Positions 56,850 through 64,000 of a stretch of DNA of 64,000 bases are shown here, in pieces. Under the pieces are notes generated by a model. That model was given only the letters and a program-made list of their open reading frames with translations, was not told the DNA's origin and did not search any database. The number at the start of each line of letters is the position of its first letter. Positions within the stretch are counted from its first letter, which is position 1. Origin of the DNA: Acanthosoma haemorrhoidale (Eukaryota > Arthropoda > Insecta > Hemiptera > Acanthosomatidae); NCBI GenBank assembly GCA_930367205.1, contig OV884009.1, positions 98,663,189 to 98,727,188 on the forward strand. The letters are read 5' to 3'. Made by a program: the position numbers and the translations under genes.

Positions 56850-58655
56850 TCAATGAGACACTTGAGCTTGAATTTGGGAAACTAATTCATCGATGTTTGG
56901 ATTAATTCCACTGGTACAAAGACGTAAAGAATTTTCCAAATTATCGTCAGTCAGCCTTGTACGATGTTTTGATTTATTAACTTTCATCAATGAAAAGAAC
57001 TGTTCGCATTTATAAGTACTGCCAAACGCACAAATCAATCTTCTTGCAAATTTTCTAAGCTGCGAAAAATGGTCTTCTTCGAGGTATTTTTTGTAGAAAT
57101 CGCACAACTCCACGTCTTCAAATTTAGATTTTAGGAGTGAGTTTTCTTGAATCTCGATCAACTCCATTTGCAAGTGTATTGGAGCATTTTGTACATTACT
57201 TTTTGTTGGAGTAGCAAATAAATTGAAACAGTCTTCCATGTGTTTGAAATCGCTAAATCTGATCGAAAATTGCTCCGATAGTAACTTGAGTTCTTCAGCA
57301 TATTGAGCGTAAGCAATATTTTCATACGCAGAGAGCGTGGTGAAATGGTAACTGTTACCAGACAGCATATGTGCCTCCCACAAGCGGATTTTGTTCTGAA
57401 ACGCTTTCAAATGGCTGTACAAATCATTTACTAACTGTCCTTGTTTTTGAAGTTTCAAATTTAAATCATTCAAATGGCCTGTAAGGTCGACAAGAAATGC
57501 TAAGTCACATATCCATTTTGCGTCACTCAATTCAGATAGTGGTTTATCTTTTATTTGCATAAATTCTGCTATCTCATTTCTAAGCTCGTAAAACCGTTTC
57601 AGCATTTTCCCTTTGCTTAGCCATCTGACTTCACAATAATATGTTACGTCGTCATACTCGGCTGATATTTCATCCAAAAACGCCTTGAACTGACGATGGT
57701 TAAGCCCTCGGGATCGAATAAAATTGATGGTTTTTACTACCACATTCATAACATTCTGGAGTCGAATGGACTTAGAACACAAGTTCTGTTGGTGGATAAT
57801 GCAATGAAGGACTATCAAACCATCTTTTTGCACATTTAATTCAGTTGCTTTTTCATTCAAAATTCCGATGAAACCTTTACGTAAGCCGACCATAGAAGGT
57901 GCACCATCTGTGCATACTCCAACTAATTTCGACCATGGCAAGCCAAAACTTGTGAATACCTTTTGAACTTCATTAAAAATGTCCTCTCCTGTAGTGGTTC
58001 CTTTTAGCGGCTGTAAAGCAAGCAATTCCTCAGTAATAGTGAATTCTTTATCAACACCTCGAATAAATATAGCCAGTTGAGCTATGTCAGACAAATCGGT
58101 GCTCTCGTCTAATGCTATGGAAAATGATTCAATACCAGTCATACGGCCAGTCAATGTTGTTTTTATATCATTAGCCATCATTTCTATACGTCGTACAACG
58201 GTTCGTCTTGACAAACTAATTTTTTCAAATTCATTTTTCTTTTCAGGACACAAAACACTGCAAACTTCTGACATACACTCCTTGATAAATTCTCCTTCGG
58301 CAAATGGTTTCAATGACTTTGCCAATTTTGAACTAACTATAAAACTAGCTTTCACAACATTATCAAGTTGTGTTCTTTGTCTATGAAATATTTGCTGCTG
58401 TTTTTCCAAATTTGCGGTAAGTTTCTGGATTTTGTCTTTTCTTATTTGTCCTGTCAGTGAGAGCAGCGTAGGATGCTTAGTTGAGTAATGCCTCTTTATA
58501 TTGAATTCTTTCATCACCGAAATGGATTCATTACACATCAAACAAATAGGCTTACCATTGTGCAAGATAAAGAAGAATTCTTCAGTCCATTTTTCTTGAA
58601 ACTGGCGACCCTCTGCATCTACTTTTCGTTTCCTTCCACCAGACATCATTTTCAT
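56850..58655 (-). CDS. hAT transposase, intact, GTF2IRD2/ZBED5-like group
   Basis: 601 codons without interruption. It would cut and paste the element in the nucleus. Residues 38-61 form a BED-type zinc finger (Cys38, Cys41, His56, His61). A helical linker follows. The catalytic region shows ALDESTDLSD with Asp183, VCTDGAPSMVG with Asp250, and the hAT-specific Cys-x2-His at 285-288 (HCIIHQQNLCSK). RWLSKGKMLKRFYELRNEIA lies in the insertion/helical domain, and CEQFFSLMKVNKSKHRTRLT near the end is the hAT dimerisation block. Length matches other full transposases of this group, which also gave rise to the domesticated vertebrate genes GTF2IRD2 and ZBED5. The start is the first ATG of the open frame (MKMMSGG); the third ATG just downstream could also be used. 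No frameshift or missing key residue is visible. Confidence 0.96.
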   Translation of the reverse strand: MKMMSGGRKRKVDAEGRQFQEKWTEEFFFILHNGKPICLMCNESISVMKEFNIKRHYSTKHPTLLSLTGQIRKDKIQKLTANLEKQQQIFHRQRTQLDNVVKASFIVSSKLAKSLKPFAEGEFIKECMSEVCSVLCPEKKNEFEKISLSRRTVVRRIEMMANDIKTTLTGRMTGIESFSIALDESTDLSDIAQLAIFIRGVDKEFTITEELLALQPLKGTTTGEDIFNEVQKVFTSFGLPWSKLVGVCTDGAPSMVGLRKGFIGILNEKATELNVQKDGLIVLHCIIHQQNLCSKSIRLQNVMNVVVKTINFIRSRGLNHRQFKAFLDEISAEYDDVTYYCEVRWLSKGKMLKRFYELRNEIAEFMQIKDKPLSELSDAKWICDLAFLVDLTGHLNDLNLKLQKQGQLVNDLYSHLKAFQNKIRLWEAHMLSGNSYHFTTLSAYENIAYAQYAEELKLLSEQFSIRFSDFKHMEDCFNLFATPTKSNVQNAPIHLQMELIEIQENSLLKSKFEDVELCDFYKKYLEEDHFSQLRKFARRLICAFGSTYKCEQFFSLMKVNKSKHRTRLTDDNLENSLRLCTSGINPNIDELVSQIQAQVSH

Positions 58656-58790
58656 TTACTTATCGTTCGATAAACTTAATAAGAAAATAGGTATAATTAG
58701 TAAGCACTCAAGATGCACACAAAGTCACAAAGCAAACTTATCACCACGGTAGCTCGAATAGGACTGAACTAAGTTCCGGCCATCCACCCG

Positions 58791-58798
58791 CTTATATA
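58791..58798 (-). promoter_or_regulatory. TATA box of the hAT transposase gene
   Basis: The minus strand reads CCTATATAAGCGGG, about 135 bases before the ATG and inside the element. This gives the transposase its own core promoter. Confidence 0.6.
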
Positions 58799-59104
58799 GG
58801 CAAAATGAAGGAATGATCTAGAATCGTCTAGTGTAGAACAATACAATTGCGAAGCAATAATCCTTTGTTGCGCCGCCAGTGTGGCGGCAAACATCAATGG
58901 CTTTGAACTTTGATGTTTGCCGCCTCACTCTTTGATGATCACCGCCACTCGGCTTGCTCGCTCACTTGATTCCATGAGTATGAGTAAGTAGTGTATTTTT
59001 TTTTTTTAAATTGGGTTTTTCAAAATGTCTCGCGGGCCGGATCAAATCTTACAGCGGGCCGGATCCGGCCCGCGGGCCGGCTGTTGCCCACATACGTTTT
59101 AAAG

Positions 59105-59160
59105 CTTCCCTATTCCAAAACTACATCACCATCCATACAGATGCTAGATAGTTTGGGAAC
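59105..59160 (+). pseudogene. I-like LINE continuation after the hAT: start of an RNase H domain
   Basis: Joining across the target duplication, the frame reads ...SFK on the left and ASLFQNYITIHTDAR on the right, then a stop. The (I/F)(Y/H)TDA(S) block is the first catalytic Asp of RNase H, as expected for this LINE type. Confidence 0.5.
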
Positions 59161-59622
59161 GATTTAGTTGTTATATTATGTTAAATATCACAAAGTGTGC
59201 ATAATATCCTTCTTTATTGATTTTTATTATAATTTCATGTAATAATTGCAAGGTTTCGGACTCATTCCATGAGCAAGCAATCCATGTCGTGTTCTCAGAT
59301 TAAATAATTAATAATAAAAACTAAAATGATCAATAAATACTTTCAATTTATAAAATATTTTTTCAGAATGGTTGTATCCAGCAGACAGTCTTATCTATTT
59401 CTAAACACTATAAATATTATCATATTCTATTTTCATGGTTGTATTTTTTACGTGTACTACTTTCTGTTCTATTCCTCTTTGTTTTTCTTTCGTATCAACC
59501 TATGGTTTTCTTTAGGTACAGTTTTCATTTGTTGCTATTTTTTTGTATTTATGTAGATCCATCTATGATTTTATTTGCTAAATGTAATCAAATAATTTGA
59601 TATAATTATTATTTCTTACAGA

Positions 59623-59808
59623 GGTTCAACATTACCATACGCGAAGAAATATCTGTATATATTCAAACAAAACCCCGCAGTTTGCTGAACGTAGCAAAAG
59701 TTATCCAAGATTTGGTTGTTAGTATCCATTTATGTGGTCTCTTCGTCCTTCACTTCGTTTTTATATATGCACTAAGGGTACACAATAATGTTTGGAAAAA
59801 AAAATGAT
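59623..59808 (+). CDS. candidate terminal exon, two possible frames
   Basis: ATTATTTCTTACAG ends at 59622 with a good pyrimidine context. Phase 0 stays open for 61 codons (RFNITIREEISVYIQTKPRS..., then hydrophobic) to a TGA; another phase gives GSTLPYAKKYLYIFKQNPAV and a nearer stop. An AATAAA lies at 59819-59824. Either could be a real C-terminus. The family is not recognised. Confidence 0.3.
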
Positions 59809-59879
59809 AGATAAAGACAATAAATATTGAAATAATGGCGATGCTACTGTATAAAATAGTCTATATATCTGTATATATA

Positions 59880-60040
59880 AATTAAGCTCCGGGCAGCATC
59901 AGTATTCAACCTTAATCCCCGAATGTCGGGATGTAAACACCCCGAATGTAAATACACAGGATTATAGACTTGAAATAAACAGTCTAGTTCTAACTTTCAT
60001 GCCTGTTGTTTCTCTGTACCTTTTTTTTCTTAGTTTTGAA
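59880..60040 (+). repeat. possible diverged LTR fragment related to 62044-62214
   Basis: GGGATGTAAACACCCCGAAT and GAAATAAACAGTCTAGTT parallel GGGACGTAAACATCCCATAT and GAAATAAAGACAGTCTATTT in the 3' LTR downstream, in the same order and orientation. Both include an AATAAA. It may be a remnant of a related LTR, possibly from the same or a sister family; it is not close enough to be the 5' LTR of the same copy. Confidence 0.4.
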
Positions 60041-60904
60041 TTCGAAACCCTATAAACATTAACTTATATATATAATTATCCATTTGTTTTAATATTTTTT
60101 ATTGCAAATTGTTTTCTTCTAAAGTTGTTTTAAAAAAAATTTGTTAAAAAAAAAAAATACTCTAATGCTATAATTACGATTCACAAGAATAAATGTTTTT
60201 CATTTATGTCAAGTAATACAAATTTATTTTAATGGCCAAAACAATATTTTTTAACCATGAAAGAAGTACCTAGATGGCCTATGATTGGCAGGACTTTGGT
60301 GCGGGGCAATTTTATTACCCTCACCTGACAGGCAGCTATTTAATTTGTGTCCCTGGCTCAATTTCTCCATCACTAAATGAAAACCTTTCAAGGCCACTTC
60401 CTGCATTAATCTCACAGCTATAATTAATGACATAGTTTATGACATCAGCGATTTTAATAAAATGCTATAGGCATCATGAAATAGTCGTAACGCGCGAGTA
60501 TTCAACCTTGGCAAAGTATATTAATCCTTGATTTTTACTTTTTAAGTATTTTTTTCTTAATAATCATATTTATGGTCTATCATTTAAAAGATATTATACT
60601 GTGATTTATTTGTTAGGCGTGAGTATTATACAAATGAGAAGAAGTGATTGTTGGGAGATCGGTTTAGTTTGATATAAGATATTTGCTCCGTTTTCATCAG
60701 TATATTAACGGACAACGTTTCGATATACTAAGCATGTCAATGTGGGCCTGATAGCAAGAAAAGAATGTTGGTGTTAAACGTGATGGTAATGTATTAGTAC
60801 ATCACAATGCATACTGGCATCAGTTAGGTACAGAACAATACAAAACGGAGTTACGGACAGTGTGGGTAACTAATTGATACTAATATATATGAATTGAATT
60901 TAAC
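60041..60904. other. no gene recognised
   Basis: AT-rich; may contain the degraded 5' part of the gypsy element that follows. Confidence 0.3.
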
Positions 60905-61842
60905 ATGAGGATACCCCAAATACAGGTATGTTATTGTAGCTTGGTTAGCCTGGGGGGGCCCTGTAAAGTAGAAGGGGAAACGGTAATAGGTCTAGAAAGA
61001 TGGGGTCGAGGCGGGGAGGAATTCAGAGTTCATATAGTGGGGAAAATGTCCAAGGAATACGGGGGGATCATCGGATATGACCTGCTAGCGAAGGTAGGAG
61101 CAAGGGTGAGGAACGAAAAGGGAAGATGGGACATTCGTATTGGAGGGAAGAGATATAGGTGCTCGAAACGAGGGTGACGTCGGGAACGACGGAATTAGGC
61201 GAGTGCAGGACTGGAGAGATGAGCTCCGGCTGTCAACACCCCGGGACACCCAAAGAGTAGGGGCCGAATTGAGCGTCTCCACAGTACCCTTGGGGATCAT
61301 CTCCGCGTCTATCATACCGAAAAGAGGTTGGAGCCGGCCGAGGCTATGCCACTAGCGGTGATAGCTTACAATCACTCGATACACACGGCTACGGGGTTCT
61401 CACCGTTCGAGATTCTTTTTGGCCTGCGGGGACGTCGCCGAGACACCAGAGAAACGGATGGAGACGATACGGCCACACTCCTCGTCAACAACCACGTGGA
61501 GTTAGGGGAACTCTGGGGGAAGGCCTACGCGAGGATTACGGCCAAAAAACGTAGGTGAGGGAGCACGTGGGCGTCAAACCCATCGAAGGTCGCGTCACAA
61601 TAGGGACCACCGTATACCGCAAGATTTCATCGAACCGGGCTAAAGAGCTGATCCGTTACGAGGGCCCCTTTAGGGTGGTCGCGATACGCGAACACAATAT
61701 CGTAACCATACAGAGTGTTCGCGAACCGCGGAAGCGCAGGAACGTGCATGTACAGCAGCTGAAGATACCAACGGGGACATCCTCCCAGCGAGAGTCTCGG
61801 GTAATGCCCTCACCCCCATACACTCCTCACTCCAGATCATAA
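60905..61842 (+). pseudogene. Ty3/gypsy remnant: protease end joined to integrase end
   Basis: 60905-61177 contains EFRVHIVGKMSKEYGGIIGY followed by DLLAKVGARV, the C-terminal part of a retroviral-type protease. The reverse transcriptase, RNase H and integrase core are missing. From 61343 the integrase resumes with PLAVIAYNHSIHTATGFSPF and EILFG. After a frameshift at about 61556 the C-terminal module follows (YEGPFRVVAIREHNIVTIQS). Much more GC-rich than its surroundings. A different family from the gypsy at 49440-52870. Confidence 0.82.
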
Positions 61843-62043
61843 ATCTATATCAGCGAATGTATTTTTCTTTTGTTTGTTTGTTTTAGTTTTTACTATTTTT
61901 AGCCTGTGTATGAAGTTTCTGTTATTTTTTTAGTTTTATTTTATATTGTATTGTCCGCTAAGAGTATCGGGGCACGATACTCTATCAATTGTACATAGTC
62001 CGCTGTTAAGTTCCCGACGGATGGTCGGGAACTGGCAGGGGGG

Positions 62044-62214
62044 AGTTAAAGTCAGAGGTAGCTCTGTATTGTAAACTAATGCGATCATGGGACGTAAACA
62101 TCCCATATGTCGGATTACAAAGAGAAATAAAGACAGTCTATTTCGAGAGCTGAAGTTAGTCTTACGTTCCCGTTTTCCTTCTCTTTATCACATTCTACCC
62201 GGTGGCGAATAACT
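62044..62214 (+). mobile_element. 3' LTR of the gypsy remnant
   Basis: A purine-rich tract GGCAGGGGGG precedes AGTTAAAG, and the segment ends GAATAACT. AGTTA at the start and TAACT at the end form the short inverted repeats seen in gypsy-type LTRs. It contains GAAATAAAGACAGTC with the poly(A) signal. A hairpin GTTCCCGA...TCGGGAAC lies just before the polypurine tract. No matching 5' LTR is present. Confidence 0.65.
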
Positions 62215-62290
62215 TATAAAAATTTATATATTAGCTAATAAGCTTCAGGTCTCTCCAGTTAATCTTTTTACTAACTTAACCTTTTCTACA

Positions 62291-62773
62291 GTCAACGTGT
62301 CGCCTATTCAGACAATTGCATTAGGTTAGTATTTCTTCCCAGATTACATAGCCTCCCACAAAACAGAAATGATTAGTTTACTAACAATTATGCTAATTTC
62401 CTTTCAGAATTATCTAAGTAAGGTAATTTAGCTCAGATTTATAAAATTGGTTTTTATTTAAATGAAGTCCCTTTTTATTGTATTGATTTACTATCTTATA
62501 CATTATAATTTGGAAACAAAATTAATGTTTCCAATTCAGTATACACACAAATTTAAATAGATACATAATAGCTTTTACATCTTTGGTGTTATACTCATTG
62601 TTTTTCCAATCATTTTATTTATTTAAGTAAATATCATTTCATTCTATTTTTGTTATTAAATTATTGTTACTTTTAAACATTTATTTTTATACATCTTGTT
62701 CTGTATTAGATCTCTTGTCTTATGTTGCTCTAAATTTTAGCCCTGATGATGCCTGAATAGGCGAAGTGTTGAC
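62291..62773. repeat. inverted motif pair, Penelope- or hammerhead-like
   Basis: GTCAACGTGTCGCCTATTCA at 62291 and its imperfect complement within GCCTGAATAGGCGAAGTGTT (62751-62770) lie about 440 bases apart, 19 of 23 positions matching. The right copy is preceded by CCTGATGAT, so CTGATGA, a short stem GCCT...AGGC and GAA occur in the order of a hammerhead ribozyme core, with GAAG in place of GAAA. Such cores occur in the terminal repeats of Penelope-like elements. An AATAAA follows at 62790. Confidence 0.35.
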
Positions 62774-64000
62774 AATAGATGTTTTGTCAATAAAAACATT
62801 AACTGAAGTGGCTTTAAGCTTACTACCTAAAATATTAAAATACCTATGTGTACCAAAGGTCTCTTTTTGAGTGTCAATACTCCGAAAACTAATATTATAT
62901 TAAAGGTTAAAAGTTGGAAAAATGAGGAATAATACTGTACAGTCTTGGTAGAATGATATTTTAATCTTATTATTTACAAACTGTGATGCATGGGTATGAA
63001 ATTAAGTTTGAAAATATTGAAAGGGTTTATACAGCAGATAGAATCAAGTACTATATACAAGTAGGACACTTAAGTAGTCCTCCGTAGAAATAATACCGTG
63101 CACGTGGTACCACTTCAACCCTCCTTCCTTTCTTGTTTACCCTTATTATGAATCTATGGGATTATCCTACAGTCAGAGTTTGTAATATGCCCTTTCCTTT
63201 ATGTTATTCTTTCCAAAGGTACAATCGGCTTTGCCATATTTCACCCATTTCTGTTTGCCTAGGAACGAAGCTCTTTCCTCTAATCTAGCAAATGGTGGAA
63301 TACGTCGAAGGGTTGTTGGCTCTTGTTGACGCCCACTTTTTTCTTGAACTTGTTTTTTTATGTATGTTTTTGCCTCTCCTCTGTTTCTGCTTCAGTTCGT
63401 TACATCAACATGGGAACTTCGCGACAGCAATCATCGGTTTTGGAATGAGTTGAAACGAACTGTAAACATTCAGCTTTTCATTTGGTATTTTTAGTGAGAT
63501 CACTATATTTTAATTTTATTTTTACAGGAAAAGAATAATAATTTCCTTTTGCCTGTTCATTCGAATTTTCCCCTGTAGCTTTGGTTAATTCTATACTGAT
63601 AAATCGGAAATTTTAAACTTATATTCTACACCATATTACGCTGGTACTAACTTTTACCAGTTAAGTAGGGGAAGAATGAGTAGACAAAATATGGAATTAA
63701 TTTCTCGTCCAGATCATCTCTAGTCTTTTTACGCCTAGAAATGACTCGCAAATGCCACGACTGACCTCAGGGTTTCTGGTTTTGATAAAAAAACAATTAA
63801 ATCCTAAAAATAAAAACAATTAATTTATGAAACAATCAGATTATCAACCCTTAAGAGACGCCCTACATCATGTGCCTTATTAGGTAATAAATACATAAAT
63901 CACTATAACTAGACCTTTATTAGCATAGAAGCATTAATAATCCAAGTATGGTGACAGTTGCTTTGATGTTCAGCGGCACACTTGTCCAGGCAACAAAGGC
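62774..64000. other. no gene recognised
   Basis: AT-rich to the end of the window; no supportable coding, RNA or repeat feature. Confidence 0.4.

Larger units (their letters stand above)
56580..59096 (-). mobile_element. complete hAT transposon with perfect 8-bp target duplication
   Basis: TTTTAAAG occurs at both flanks (56572-56579 and 59097-59104). The ends CAGGTATGGGCAAC and GTTGCCCACATACG are imperfect inverted repeats, and subterminal regions are rich in GCGGGCCGG on both sides. The 2517-bp element contains a single uninterrupted transposase gene on - with its own TATA box. Eight-base duplications and CAG-type ends are diagnostic of the hAT superfamily. It landed inside an I-like LINE. 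Confidence 0.96.

Noticed and set aside
58084..58386. 100-codon ORF on + opposite the hAT transposase
   Set aside because: It is the complementary shadow of the intact transposase gene.
59326..59556. Hydrophobic 76-codon ORF
   Set aside because: T-rich DNA gives Phe/Tyr/Leu-rich peptides by composition. No other support was found.

Overview
This window is eukaryotic and almost certainly arthropod nuclear DNA. It is AT-rich. It has no operons and no ribosome-binding-site logic. It is packed with mobile-element families typical of insects, crustaceans and arachnids: mariner, hAT, PIF/Harbinger, Jockey- and I-like non-LTR elements, and Ty3/gypsy elements with LTR fragments. I cannot name the species. 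No complete host gene is visible. The region reads as intronic or intergenic DNA with a few isolated candidate host exons that carry good splice signals (for example 23783-23903 on -, and 24511-24591, 27973-28058 and 32337-32402 on +).

Layout. 1-9 kb: a mariner copy with matching TIRs and TA duplications, copy 1 of an unnamed three-copy repeat, and a TATA-linked zinc-finger-like ORF on -. 9-11 kb: a 1-kb imperfect palindrome carrying fragments of an uncharacterised transposon-associated protein family, called here the GERFHQD family after a motif. 14.9-16.1 kb: a Jockey copy with its 3' UTR. 17-23 kb: remnants of RNase-H-type and Jockey-type LINEs, a near full-span GERFHQD pseudogene and a mariner fragment. 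25.3-25.9 kb: a second palindrome built around two outward-facing Jockey 3' tails. 33.3-38.2 kb: a Jockey copy with a 12-bp target duplication, a second transposase pseudogene and a third Jockey fragment. 38.8-39.0 kb: a solo LTR with a 5-bp duplication. 40.2-41.7 kb: a 99-bp tandem array that is itself a dimer of ~50-bp monomers. 43.3-45.2 kb: a PIF/Harbinger element with TAA duplication, carrying other repeats inside. 49.4-52.9 kb: a broken gypsy element on - interrupted by a GERFHQD copy. 55.2-59.2 kb: a TATA promoter cut by repeat copy 3, then an I-like LINE cut by a complete hAT. 59.9-62.8 kb: a gypsy remnant with 3' LTR and an inverted motif pair that looks Penelope- or hammerhead-like.

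The only intact long gene is the hAT transposase at 56850-58655 (601 codons). It has BED zinc finger, catalytic and dimerisation motifs, its own TATA box, terminal inverted repeats and a perfect 8-bp target duplication, so it may be recently active. Nearly everything else coding is broken.

The best candidates for something not well described are the GERFHQD family (at least four loci here, with conserved 3' non-coding sequence), the three-copy ACCTCTGCAT repeat that shares its 5' end and two overlapping ORFs, and the two palindromes. The three very long ORFs over 39.9-41.7 kb are a by-product of the tandem array, not genes.
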